NCBI GenBank assembly: GCA_019359505.1
Contig: JAHHHD010000015.1
Span: 62,001-126,000, forward strand
Reading direction: 5' to 3'
Origin: Drouetiella hepatica Uher 2000/2452
GTDB lineage: Bacteria > Cyanobacteriota > Cyanobacteriia > Elainellales > Elainellaceae
Length of the DNA stretch: 64,000 nucleotides
The notes under the pieces were generated by a model. It made no database searches. It was not told where the DNA came from and was given only the letters and a program-made list of their open reading frames with translations. Each line of letters starts with the position of its first letter. The stretch's first letter is position 1. A program made the translations under genes and the position numbers. Of the stretch, positions 6,871 through 15,786 are shown piece after piece.

Positions 6871-8433
6871 TTAAAAGCGATCGCCGATCGTGACAATGAC
6901 TTGATTATCCCCATCGTCCGAGATTGCAAACTCCAGTCTGCCCATTCCAAATGGAGATTCAGCATTGAGTCCTATGCCAAAGCCGAAACCATCACCCGGC
7001 TTATCCCGCACTTCGGCAGGTCTGCCGATTACCTCATCGGCTGTACCTAAATCGGTTCCGTAATCGACGAACAGCGATCCTCTTAGCCGAATATTTCGAG
7101 AGAAAACAGCAAAAGAAGTGATAGGAAAACGATACTCAGCAGCGGCTTGAATGAAGCTTGATCCTGTTCCTACTCCCCCTTCATCAAATCCGCGAACAGA
7201 GTGATCTCCTCCAATATTAAAGGCTTCGTAAGGTGGAACATCTCCCAGGATTGTGCCAGCTTGAAGTTGCAAAATTAAAGTTCGAGGCCCCGGAGCAAAC
7301 CCAATAAAATTGACGGGCAGGTATTGAATGAAACTCCCTGATAGCCGCGTGTAAGCCAGTTCATCACCACTGATCTTAAAGCCTTGATCCACCCCGGCGC
7401 GGGCAATGAAGCCATTTGTAGGAAACGTTCTATCGTCCCGCCGATCAAGCAGGGCAGCAAAGTTGAGGGTAATATAGTCATCCACGCCATCATCATCGAT
7501 GGTCAAAGAATTTCCATCTTCATCAGAAGCAAAAACCTTAGAGGTGAATAGCTCGTCGCGCACTGTTACCCGTTGATAGGAAACGCCGATCGCAGAATCA
7601 ATCTGACTCCCTAGCGGCAAGAGTACCTCAACACCTCCAGTCAAGCGATCGATCCAAGGTGTATTTCCGTTGGGTAAATCCAAATCATTATCCCCACCCC
7701 GAAAAGCAGGAAACCAAGACTGCTGGCTAGAGAGATTGACTCCAAATCCACGTCGAGGATCATCGGTAGCGCTAGTGAAGCCGAGATCAAATGCAACGAT
7801 ATGTTCTCCTCCTTCCACCACCAAGTTGAGAGCATTGCCATTGCCTAAGCCTTGATTGAGGCTGACAGCAGCGGCTAAGCCTGTCACTTTGATTGGAGTA
7901 CGTGCAGGTCTAGTGCGGAGGGAGCCTCGCAAAGCCGTTGGATCAAACAGATGAGTGTTAAAGCCAAAGGAGAACGAATCATTTTGTAAATCGGCGGGAG
8001 CAGTCTGCACTTGAGCAAACTGCTCCTCAATCGTGATGGCTTGAGAGAGATCGGCAAACTGTACCGAAGCTACGGTATCAATCTGCCCGTCTGTCTGTTC
8101 AACATCTTGAGTTTCTGGCAGCAAATCTGCGGCTTGAGTCGAAGGGCGATCGAGCAAAATTTCTGCTGTGGGTTGAGGGGGTGTCGCAGCTTGATAGAGA
8201 AGTGGCAATTGAACACCTTGCACTCTAATCTCATGGGTGTCAGCCGCTCCTTTATGATCTGATTCACCAATTAGAACAAGCTCCAGTGGATAATTAGGAG
8301 TTTGCAGCACTTGTTCTGTCTCCATCGACTGTGCCCAACTTGCAGGTGCAAATAGGGAATCCCATAAGATTACTTTTAACAAGCCCGTAGTGAACAAAAG
8401 TACCGATCGATAATAAGCTAAGGGTACTGACAT
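6871..8433 (-). CDS. Omp85/TamA-type outer membrane beta-barrel, no POTRA visible
   Basis: The protein is 520 residues. Residues 1-35 are a signal peptide ending in ASWAQS. Residues about 36-170 are polar and Gln/Thr-rich with no recognisable POTRA repeat. From about 180 on, amphipathic strands alternate with Asp/Gly turns, as in a 16-stranded bacterial surface antigen (D15) barrel. VRGFDEGGVG near residue 420 fits the conserved loop-6 VRGY/F motif, and the chain ends in a strand finishing in Phe (VTIGDRF), the outer membrane insertion signal. Omp85 proteins insert or move proteins or lipids across the outer membrane. It is transcribed away from the TVP38-TamB-like pair, which suggests a TamA-like partner for it. 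Lack of POTRA is a reading by eye. Confidence 0.8.
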   Translation of the reverse strand: MSVPLAYYRSVLLFTTGLLKVILWDSLFAPASWAQSMETEQVLQTPNYPLELVLIGESDHKGAADTHEIRVQGVQLPLLYQAATPPQPTAEILLDRPSTQAADLLPETQDVEQTDGQIDTVASVQFADLSQAITIEEQFAQVQTAPADLQNDSFSFGFNTHLFDPTALRGSLRTRPARTPIKVTGLAAAVSLNQGLGNGNALNLVVEGGEHIVAFDLGFTSATDDPRRGFGVNLSSQQSWFPAFRGGDNDLDLPNGNTPWIDRLTGGVEVLLPLGSQIDSAIGVSYQRVTVRDELFTSKVFASDEDGNSLTIDDDGVDDYITLNFAALLDRRDDRTFPTNGFIARAGVDQGFKISGDELAYTRLSGSFIQYLPVNFIGFAPGPRTLILQLQAGTILGDVPPYEAFNIGGDHSVRGFDEGGVGTGSSFIQAAAEYRFPITSFAVFSRNIRLRGSLFVDYGTDLGTADEVIGRPAEVRDKPGDGFGFGIGLNAESPFGMGRLEFAISDDGDNQVIVTIGDRF

Positions 8434-8506
8434 ATATCTCTATCGGTGAATGAAAATAATCTCATGTTACATCACTATTAGTTGATGATTGAGTATTCTC
8501 CAGGAG

Positions 8507-8557
8507 GTAATAATTTTTTGTGGCGCGGGCAAAGTCTATGCCACAAAAAATTATTAC
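8507..8557. repeat. Hairpin repeat, 18-bp arms, 15-base loop
   Basis: Perfect arms at 8507-8524 and 8540-8557 enclose a 15-base loop. Short outer matches (GAGTATTC and GAATAC) extend the symmetry. It lies in the divergent promoter region between the Omp85 and TVP38 genes. Confidence 0.75.
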
Positions 8558-8678
8558 TTGAATACCACCAATAATTGAGATGTACGCCTTGGTTGAGCCG
8601 CCGATTTTTCTAGATTATGCCATGAAAGGTCGCGAGCTGGCGGTTGCTCTTAAAGTGAGAATGCCGCGCTAGTAAAAG

Positions 8679-8709
8679 TTCAACCCGTCGGGCTAGACGG
8701 ATGGGTGAA
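8679..8709 (+). promoter_or_regulatory. Structured leader candidate upstream of TVP38-TamB-like operon
   Basis: The RNA can fold as TTC-A-ACCC-GTC, loop GGGCTA, GAC-GGAT-GGGT-GAA (10 base pairs with two bulges). A purine-rich GAAGGAGG follows at about 8741-8748, and a second AGGAG lies seven bases before ATG 8772. This may be a regulatory 5' leader or a mobile-element end; no known RNA family was recognised. Confidence 0.3.
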
Positions 8710-8771
8710 GAAATCTCTATTGTGAATCTTTTATACTTCTGAAGGAGGCACCTTAAAAAGCAGGAGCTTTA

Positions 8772-9503
8772 ATGGAACCCTTGAGGTCAAAAACTCGCAT
8801 AGCCAGGTTCTTTAGCTTGCAAAATACGATCGCTCTGCTTGTGCTGGGGGTATGTATTGCAACAGGCATCTGGGTGATTTCGCAGTCCCATATTAACTGG
8901 TCGCAGCCTGAGCAAATTACTCAGCTCATTCAACAGCAAGGCATCTGGGGCGTTCTGTTTTACATTGGCTTTGTGATTGTGGCGATCGTGGTTAGTGTCA
9001 TTCCTAGCACTCCTGCAACGATCGCAGCAGGAGCCATTTGGGGACCCATGACGGCAGGTATCTATGCGGTGATTGGCATCTCTGTAGGCAGCCTGCTTGC
9101 CTATTTTATTGGGCGTACCTTGGGGCGATCGGCAATGCGGGCATTAACGGGGAAAGTCATCTACTTCTCAACGCATCGGGGCGATCGCTACATCGGCTGG
9201 CTAATTTTTGTGGTGCATCTGCTGCCTGTTCTGCCCTATGAATTGATGAGCTATGCGGCAGGAACCTCAGGCATTTCCCTGTCAATTTACGCTAGGTCAG
9301 CATTTTTAGGAATCATTCCCTGTGCATTTCTACTAACATTCATTGGCTCTAGTATCTCAATTGGATTTCCTGTTCTTCTGGCTTTCCTAGGGTTGTTCAT
9401 AACGGTTCTGGCGTTGCTCACTTGGGGAATTAAACGCCACAATTGGCTAGGATTACGAGATGTAATTCGAGTGGAACCAGATCACGATAGTTCACGTCAT
9501 TAG
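8772..9503 (+). CDS. TVP38/TMEM64 (DedA/VTT-like) membrane protein
   Basis: This 243-residue polytopic inner membrane protein has hydrophobic helices near residues 17-36, 60-80, 85-115, 140-165, 175-195 and 200-220. The family signature is present: a re-entrant segment SVIPSTPATIAAGAIWGP followed by GSLLAYFIGRTLGRSA, and later HLLPVLPYELMSYAAG. VTT/DedA-type proteins are linked to phospholipid scrambling or undecaprenyl phosphate recycling, which is family knowledge rather than shown here. It is followed after 24 bp by the TamB-like gene and is most likely co-transcribed with it, which would place a lipid-handling membrane protein beside a lipid-bridge protein. An AGGAG ribosome binding site precedes ATG 8772. 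Confidence 0.85.
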   Translation: MEPLRSKTRIARFFSLQNTIALLVLGVCIATGIWVISQSHINWSQPEQITQLIQQQGIWGVLFYIGFVIVAIVVSVIPSTPATIAAGAIWGPMTAGIYAVIGISVGSLLAYFIGRTLGRSAMRALTGKVIYFSTHRGDRYIGWLIFVVHLLPVLPYELMSYAAGTSGISLSIYARSAFLGIIPCAFLLTFIGSSISIGFPVLLAFLGLFITVLALLTWGIKRHNWLGLRDVIRVEPDHDSSRH

Positions 9504-9527
9504 TCGGTTATCACATCTGTAAGCAGC

Positions 9528-12500
9528 ATGTCGCACTTTAAATATCGGGGTGGTCGGAGAGCAAATCGGCAGCTGGAAGGCAGACAGTGGCTGATCGTTG
9601 GGCTGGGAGCGGGCGGATTTTTAGCGATCGCTGGAGTCGCAGGATCGCAGTGGATTGGGCAGCAGATTCACCAGCAGGTAAACCACCAGCTTCTCCCTAA
9701 AATTGCAGCCGAATTGCAGAGGGCACTCGATCGCCCGGTGCAGCTCGGCGCACTTGAGCGGGTCACACCGATTGGCTTGCGGCTTGGAGCATCCAGTATT
9801 CCTGCCACTGCAAACGATCCCGATGAGATGCGCATCAAAGCTGTCGAAATTCACTTTGATCTAGCTGATGTGCTGCTACACCAGCAGTTGAAGCTTGACG
9901 TGACGCTGATTGAACCGCAAGTCTCTCTAGAACAGAATGCTAAAGGAGATTGGTTAGAGACTGAGCTAAATCTTCAAAGCGGAGATTTTGCGGAAATTAA
10001 GCAAATTCAGATGAAGAATGCCAAAGTAACTTTGATCCCCTTCTTGAGCGATCGAGTTTCGGATACTAATCGTCAACGGACAATGACAGTACTTCCTCTT
10101 CAGGGATCGTTCCAACTTGAAGACGATGAGCATCTCACCCTTAATCTAAGTGGAGCATTTCGACAGGGAAACTGGGGAATCAAAGGGCAGACCAATCTGA
10201 AGACAGAGAAGGTGAGTCTTGCAGTGACCACTCAGAATGTAGAAATTGCACCGTTTGTTTCCTTGCTACCTATCCCGGTAACGGTAGACCAAGGAACGAT
10301 CAGCGGACGTATCCAGATCAATAAATCTTTGCATCAGCCGATCGCGCTACAGGGAGTTGCAGAGATTAAACAAGGCGCCTTGCGAGCAAAAGGTGAGCCA
10401 AATCCTATTTCTGATGTTGCCGGAACTCTGCGCTTTAACGGACAGAAAATTCAGGTACAGCAGGGACATATTCGCTTTGGCAAAATTCCGTTTGATCTGG
10501 GAGGAACGATCGATTTACAACAGGGTTTAGATCTGCGGGCAACCGTGCCGTTTGTCAGCGCTGCCGATTTTATGCAGACTTTTAAGTTAAATCTGCCTTT
10601 TTCGGTGACTGGAGCGCTGAAATCAAAGGATGTTCGCGTTTCAGGAGCCTTTGATCACGTCATCTTTTCGGGAATGGCTGAGGCTGCTCAACCCTTTCAG
10701 ATCGATCGCCTCACCGTTCCAGTAGCGCAAGCACAATTTATTCTGGATAAGGAAACCGATCAGCTCACGCTGAAACAGGTCGAGTTTCTGCCCGACAGCG
10801 GCGGCAAAATTATAGCTAATGCCGACATCACCCTAGAGGACGATCAGGCTCCACTAAAGGTCAACTTGAGTGCAGAACAGCTTTCTGCTGATGCGCTGGC
10901 GCAGCTCTATGGCTTGTCTGAAGTTTTACCGACTGGAACTCTCTCATCTACGAAGTTAGGAAAAATTGAGGCTCAGGCTCAGGTTACTGGAACAGGCGAT
11001 CGACCCAATCTACAGGCTAATTGGCAGCTTCAGGGCGATTATCCAGCTCAAGGACAAGCCATTTGGGCGGATAAGCGACTGAGGGTACAGAATACCTCTC
11101 TGAAGTTTGCAGGCGGGACGATTACTGGAGCAGGGCAGATGATCGAGGGTAAATGGCAGGCACAGATCAACACAACGCCGCTACATCTAGCTGCTGGAAC
11201 TGTGCAGATTGAGGGCACGCTGACCGATCAGAACTGGAACGCGAATATTCAAGGTTCTCAGGTGCAGCTAAAGGCGATCGATCCAGCTCTGCCAGGTATT
11301 CTTGATGGGCAGGTCAAAGTAACAGGTACGCTGAAACAGATATCTGCCAACGCCATAGACGCAGTAGGCACGCTTCAGCTTTCTCAAACCAATATTCTTC
11401 CTCAACCGCTGACCGCAGCATTTCAGTGGGATGGCGATCGACTACACATCATCAATGCTGAAACCCAGAACAGCCATTTGAGCGGTGTCGTTAAGCTCGG
11501 TTTCACCGGAACAAAGCCCACCCTCGAAGCGATGGATCTGGCAGTGCAGATTAGAGAAGACTTGGCAGGTTTAGTAGCTAAATTGCCGAGTGTCTCCAAG
11601 GCTGCCAGTCTCAATGGATTTGCTAGCTTTGACGGACGCTTGACAGGAAACCTGATTGAACCGCATCTCGTAGGGCAACTTCAGGTCGATGGGCTTGCAC
11701 TCAATCAGTTTCAGTTTGAGCCATTGACAGGTGCGGTTCAGTTCACGACAACAGGGTTACAGCTCGACCTCAAAGGATCGCAGGATCGAATTCAAGGCTG
11801 GATCGATCGCCCGTTTCAAACGGTTGCCCTTCAGGTTCAGTCCGATCAGGCAACTCTCCAAGGACGCTACCATCAGGGACAGTTGACCGGAACCGTGAAC
11901 AAACTACCGCTTCAGTCTGTTTACCAGCTCACGCAGGCTTCTCCAGCTATCCAAGGTGTAAATGGTCTGCTGTCGGGGCGGTTCAACTTCAATGCTCTCA
12001 ATACCCATCCGCAGGGAGTCGCAAAAATCAGCGTTACTCAGCCCACAATTGGCACTTCTCAGTCGAATCGTTTAGGGCATGAGCAGGATCAGCTTACGGG
12101 TACGATTCAGTATCGCGATCGGATAGCCACGCTGAACAAGGGCGAGTTCCGGTTAGGCAAAAGTCTTTACCGCTTCAACGGACAGGCTCTCTTGGACAAA
12201 GATCCGCAAATGAGCGCCAGTGTTTCAGTGAGTGAGGGAGAGCTAAGTGACCTCCAAATGGTTTTGGCGGAAATTCAAAAAATTCAGCCTAGTTCAACCC
12301 ATCAGTTGCCCGAACTTGCGTCGTTAAACGGTCGCTTTTCAGGAAATGCTGCTCTGTCTGGCTCACTGCGATCGGGTTTCTCAACCCGCTTTGATATCCA
12401 GGGTCAAGATTGGTCATGGCAACAGCATGGAGTTCGAGAGATCACAGCAAGTGGTCAGTATGATGGACAGCAAGTGGTGATGCATCCGCTACAGCTAAAG

Positions 12501-13304
12501 GGGATAACTTATCCAGATGGTCAAGGCAAAATAATTCAGAATCTAGATACTCAGATTCTGCTGACGGGGAAATATGGCAGTATCAACAACGGACAAATTC
12601 AGCTCACAAATTTACCGCTTGCTGCAATTCAAAAGTGGATGAATGTATCGATGCCATTGGAAGGGAACTTAAGCACTTCTGCAACGGTGACAGGCGACTT
12701 GAACGCAACGGCGATCGGTGGAGATGTTAGCCTTAGCCAACTTCGAGTGAAGCATATCCCTCTTCCCGAAACCCATTTGGGATTTCAATATCAGCACGAT
12801 CGCTTAAAAATTACGAGCCTAAACGCTACTCGTAATTCCCCTTCCTTTCAGAACTCTTTAGTAGCTCCCCCCTCTGATGCTGTGGGAGCAGAAAAGTTCT
12901 ATTTTGCAGTCAGCGCGATCGACTTTACGCTGCCTGTAGAAACGCTGCAAACTTACGTTGATTCAGGAGAGATAACCAGTCCACTGGGATTCTACGCTCA
13001 ATTTCTGGATGAACAGACCTTGCAGAATATGCGATCGGCGCTGCAATACCCGCTGGATGTCAGCTCTGTTGAGGTCGCTGAGATCCTTAACTCATCGACA
13101 GGGGATGCGTGGCTGTTCTGGTTGGGAGAATTCATTCAAACAAAATCAGGTGAAAATGGTCAGGTTGCCATTGAAACTGCTTTGGTTGAAGCTGCAAAAG
13201 CCAAGCCCAAAAATGTCACGCTCATGGACGTGTTACACCATTTCCCCATCCAGAAAGTTCGCATTAATACGGGGGCTGTGATGAAGCTACTGCGATCGAA
13301 ATAG
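9528..13304 (+). CDS. TamB/AsmA-like envelope protein with C-terminal DUF1400
   Basis: The protein is 1258 residues. A single N-terminal membrane anchor (WLIVGLGAGGFLAIAGVAGS, about 22-42) is followed by the cyanobacterial TamB opening LQRALDRPVQLGALERVTPI and LIEPQVSLEQNAKGDWLETE. Long beta-strand repeats (Gly-x-Ile/Leu-x, as in TamB/AsmA grooves) run to about residue 1080. The usual TamB C-terminal domain is not seen. Residues about 1121-1258 instead match DUF1400: FYFAVSAIDFTLPVETLQTY, then QYPLDVSSVEVAEILNS, then TLMDVLHHFPIQKVRINTG. The 1258 residues are short for cyanobacterial TamB. TamB-like proteins bridge inner and outer membranes for phospholipid or outer membrane protein traffic. 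It is in an operon with TVP38 and near a POTRA-less Omp85. Confidence 0.8.
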   Translation: MSHFKYRGGRRANRQLEGRQWLIVGLGAGGFLAIAGVAGSQWIGQQIHQQVNHQLLPKIAAELQRALDRPVQLGALERVTPIGLRLGASSIPATANDPDEMRIKAVEIHFDLADVLLHQQLKLDVTLIEPQVSLEQNAKGDWLETELNLQSGDFAEIKQIQMKNAKVTLIPFLSDRVSDTNRQRTMTVLPLQGSFQLEDDEHLTLNLSGAFRQGNWGIKGQTNLKTEKVSLAVTTQNVEIAPFVSLLPIPVTVDQGTISGRIQINKSLHQPIALQGVAEIKQGALRAKGEPNPISDVAGTLRFNGQKIQVQQGHIRFGKIPFDLGGTIDLQQGLDLRATVPFVSAADFMQTFKLNLPFSVTGALKSKDVRVSGAFDHVIFSGMAEAAQPFQIDRLTVPVAQAQFILDKETDQLTLKQVEFLPDSGGKIIANADITLEDDQAPLKVNLSAEQLSADALAQLYGLSEVLPTGTLSSTKLGKIEAQAQVTGTGDRPNLQANWQLQGDYPAQGQAIWADKRLRVQNTSLKFAGGTITGAGQMIEGKWQAQINTTPLHLAAGTVQIEGTLTDQNWNANIQGSQVQLKAIDPALPGILDGQVKVTGTLKQISANAIDAVGTLQLSQTNILPQPLTAAFQWDGDRLHIINAETQNSHLSGVVKLGFTGTKPTLEAMDLAVQIREDLAGLVAKLPSVSKAASLNGFASFDGRLTGNLIEPHLVGQLQVDGLALNQFQFEPLTGAVQFTTTGLQLDLKGSQDRIQGWIDRPFQTVALQVQSDQATLQGRYHQGQLTGTVNKLPLQSVYQLTQASPAIQGVNGLLSGRFNFNALNTHPQGVAKISVTQPTIGTSQSNRLGHEQDQLTGTIQYRDRIATLNKGEFRLGKSLYRFNGQALLDKDPQMSASVSVSEGELSDLQMVLAEIQKIQPSSTHQLPELASLNGRFSGNAALSGSLRSGFSTRFDIQGQDWSWQQHGVREITASGQYDGQQVVMHPLQLKGITYPDGQGKIIQNLDTQILLTGKYGSINNGQIQLTNLPLAAIQKWMNVSMPLEGNLSTSATVTGDLNATAIGGDVSLSQLRVKHIPLPETHLGFQYQHDRLKITSLNATRNSPSFQNSLVAPPSDAVGAEKFYFAVSAIDFTLPVETLQTYVDSGEITSPLGFYAQFLDEQTLQNMRSALQYPLDVSSVEVAEILNSSTGDAWLFWLGEFIQTKSGENGQVAIETALVEAAKAKPKNVTLMDVLHHFPIQKVRINTGAVMKLLRSK

Positions 13305-13413
13305 CAGAACTAGCCAGGTTCAGCTCATCCTACTAAATTTGATAGTCCTTACCTAAATACCACTACCCTAAATTTTATCCAAGGGCATCGGGTGGATGAA
13401 ATAAGACAGTAGC

Positions 13414-14967
13414 TCATTCCACATTAATTGTCCCGTAGATATCCGCATTATCGATCGATGTTTGTCCTGCATCAGAGGCAGTATTTTTTACGAACTGCGG
13501 CAGTTGCTTGAAAGAGATGACTTTGGGTGAAGGTAACGTTCCTATCTGTTCCATCAAATCTTCAGTGACCATGAAGATTGCGCCTCCTTTACCCTGTCCT
13601 GCACTCATTCCAGTTCCGCCAATAGCTCTATTATGCTCAAACAGAGTCTCCCTCAAAATGAGACGACCGGATTTGATAAAAATTGCGCCGCCAAATCCCC
13701 CACCGCTGCCGCCAAATCCCAGACCGCCCGCACTGCCGCCAAATCCGCCTTGACCGGGATTTCCAGCATTACCTATCGTTCCCCCTGTGCCGCCAAATCC
13801 TCCTGAGCCGCCGCCGCCCCCAAAGCCGCCGTCGCCGCCATCACCGCCGTTACCACCGTTCGCCATCTCAGGAGAAGTATTGCCGCCGTTGCCGCCGTTG
13901 CCCGCATTTCCAAACCCGCCAAATCCGCCGCCACCGCCAAAGGCAACTGTCCCAATGCCGCCTTGATTCTCCCAAAGTCCAAAGCTACCAAAGATTCCCA
14001 CGCCGCCATTGCCGCCGTTTCCACCGTTGCCGCCGTTTCCACCGCTCACCCCTGCATTGCCGCCATTGCCGCCGTTACCCGCGTTCCCAAATCCGCCAAA
14101 TCCGCCGCCACCGCCAAAGGCAATACTGCCGATGCCCCCGATGCCAATACCGTTTACCCCTGCGATCGCTCCTCGATTCGCCCACAGTTTATCGTTATGC
14201 GTGTCAATGGTAATCGGGCTGGTTTTTGTAGATGAGGGATCTAGCGTCAAGCTAACGCCATTCACGCCCAGGATTGCCCCTCGATTGACCTTCAATTTAC
14301 TTTTGCTAGTTTGGATGCTGGGCTTAACATCCTGAAGGCTAGGCTGAAGCTCAGCCTGTCTTGTCTCAGCCTGCTGCATCTCACCCTGCTGACTATCGGT
14401 GCTGCGATAGGCTCCCTCTCCACCGATCGCCTGATTGTTTACAAATCTAACGGTGTTGAGCGTGACCCTGCCTTGGCTAATAAATAGTCCACCGCCCATT
14501 CCTGCGGAACCCCCTGCGCCATTTTGTCCGCTGCTGCCTTGAGCTAAGCCATCGGCGATCGTCAGGTGGCTCAGAGTCACGTCTCCTCGTTCGACATACA
14601 GGACTTGATGGGCGTGATTGCCGCTGATGGTATCGTTACCATCACCCACAATCCTCAAATTACGGGTGATTTTAGGTAAAGGACTGCTAAGCGCGATCGC
14701 GCCGCTGACTCCGCTAAGATCAATTAAATTATCATCTGGATACTCATTAGCTTGGTCGATCGCCCAACGCAGTGAGCCAACTCCGCTATTCGCAGTATTC
14801 GTGACTCGAATCAGTTTAGAACCAGCTACCTCAGCATTGAGATGAATATCAGCAAAAGCCTCTGTGGTAATGAGGCAGCTAGCGCCCAGAGTCAGGCAAG
14901 CTAACGGCAAAATAATAGACCCTAAATATTTCAGAACGTTGAACAGTAGGCGATGAACTAGATTCAT
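13414..14967 (-). CDS. Glycine-rich exported protein with beta-helix start
   Basis: ATG 14967 is chosen over an upstream TTG because it gives a clean signal peptide (FNVLKYLGSIILPLACLTL, ending at TEAFADIHL). The product is 517 residues. Residues about 45-170 look like a right-handed beta-helix of surface proteins: GSLRWAIDQAN, then DLSGVSGAIALSSPLP, then GDVTLSHLTIADGLAQGS. Residues about 270-445 are PGRS-like with GGNGGNGG and a duplicated unit FGGGGGFGGFGNAGNGG. Two NRGAI-GVNG units precede it. The C-terminal part returns to beta-helix (FGGAIFIKSGRLILRETLFE). It is probably a cell-surface or S-layer-associated structural protein. The gene is convergent with the TamB-like gene. The GC-rich repeats favour slippage. 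Confidence 0.7.
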   Translation of the reverse strand: MNLVHRLLFNVLKYLGSIILPLACLTLGASCLITTEAFADIHLNAEVAGSKLIRVTNTANSGVGSLRWAIDQANEYPDDNLIDLSGVSGAIALSSPLPKITRNLRIVGDGNDTISGNHAHQVLYVERGDVTLSHLTIADGLAQGSSGQNGAGGSAGMGGGLFISQGRVTLNTVRFVNNQAIGGEGAYRSTDSQQGEMQQAETRQAELQPSLQDVKPSIQTSKSKLKVNRGAILGVNGVSLTLDPSSTKTSPITIDTHNDKLWANRGAIAGVNGIGIGGIGSIAFGGGGGFGGFGNAGNGGNGGNAGVSGGNGGNGGNGGNGGVGIFGSFGLWENQGGIGTVAFGGGGGFGGFGNAGNGGNGGNTSPEMANGGNGGDGGDGGFGGGGGSGGFGGTGGTIGNAGNPGQGGFGGSAGGLGFGGSGGGFGGAIFIKSGRLILRETLFEHNRAIGGTGMSAGQGKGGAIFMVTEDLMEQIGTLPSPKVISFKQLPQFVKNTASDAGQTSIDNADIYGTINVE

Positions 14968-15020
14968 AATCGCTAATCCTGCCAGGATTAGATTTTCAAA
15001 CAGCTGATTATTCAAACATC

Positions 15021-15100
15021 AGTAGATCGCAAATCGGTTTTTGGGGCGCGCTTTGCGCGCCCCAAAAACCGAAAAGTAATGTCGTGCTTTGCAATCTACT
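15021..15100. repeat. Nested palindrome with capped inner hairpin
   Basis: Outer arms AGTAGATCGCAAA (15021-15033) and TTTGCAATCTACT (15088-15100) match at 12 of 13 positions. They enclose a perfect inner hairpin (15034-15050 and 15056-15072) with centre GCGC-TTT-GCGC. It lies between the glycine-rich gene and the ABM gene, and its right outer arm overlaps the last codons of the ABM frame. Confidence 0.8.
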
Positions 15101-15761
15101 GAACATGATTAAAAATAGAATTCATGAATGTAAGCGCACAGGCAATTAAGAATATTCCCAGCGCGTTCGTTTGCTTTGGTATCGGTTCGTACTTAGACTG
15201 CAACCAGAAACTCAGCAGCCGTGATACGAGGGGCATCACCACCCAGGTTAGAGTAGAAGATGAGATAAAGTTACTCAGCAGCATGGAGTTTGCCAGTGAC
15301 CAATTTTGGGCAATACTAAACTGAGTAAACAATAATGTTTGAATGACTACAGTAGGATACAGTCCTAGGATAACAGCTAGATTTTGTTTCCAGGCGGGTG
15401 ACCCTAAGCCTAGTTGTTCTGATCCTGTTTTTTGAGAGAACCACCCCTCTAGCCCAGTGCTAAACGACTTGAAGCGGTAGGTTCTAAAGAACTGCTGCCC
15501 GGATTCAAGCAACTTTTCCCGATCCTCTGATTTAAGCCAGCTGTGCAGATGCTCTGGAGAATCAAAGTGAATTAAAGAATACCACTTAAGCTGAGAACCT
15601 TGAACTGGAGAGCAAAGATCGGTACGGATGTATCCTTCGTGATGCTTTGCAGAATCAGTTAGATCGGCGTGCCATCGCTTAAAGGCTGAGCCTTTTCCTC
15701 TAGACACCGTATGCTCAACGACCAAGCTTGCAGGAGAAATTTCATCGGTCGGAAGGCTCAT
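15096..15761 (-). CDS. Antibiotic biosynthesis monooxygenase-like domain plus membrane helices
   Basis: ATG 15761 (MSLPTDEISPASLVVEHTV) is chosen because the upstream extension is low-complexity and overlaps the SH3 gene. The protein is 222 residues. Residues about 10-105 form a ferredoxin-like ABM fold: VVEHTVSRGKGSAFKRWHAD, then GYIRTDLCSP, then KWYSLIHFDSPEHLHSWLKS. Residues about 125-220 contain three hydrophobic helices, including AVILGLYPTVVIQTLLF and TLTWVVMPLVSRLL. This two-part architecture is common in uncharacterised bacterial proteins in which the ABM part may act on small aromatic or heme-related compounds. The enzyme activity is not established. Confidence 0.75.
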   Translation of the reverse strand: MSLPTDEISPASLVVEHTVSRGKGSAFKRWHADLTDSAKHHEGYIRTDLCSPVQGSQLKWYSLIHFDSPEHLHSWLKSEDREKLLESGQQFFRTYRFKSFSTGLEGWFSQKTGSEQLGLGSPAWKQNLAVILGLYPTVVIQTLLFTQFSIAQNWSLANSMLLSNFISSSTLTWVVMPLVSRLLSFWLQSKYEPIPKQTNALGIFLIACALTFMNSIFNHVQ

Positions 15762-15786
15762 GCTGGCGTTCTCTGGTAGTCTGGCT

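Noticed and set aside
13683-14213. Long frames opposite the glycine-rich gene
   Set aside because: The GGN codon repeats make the other strand open by chance (Arg/His- or Pro-rich); the signal peptide and beta-helix fit only the minus-strand frame.
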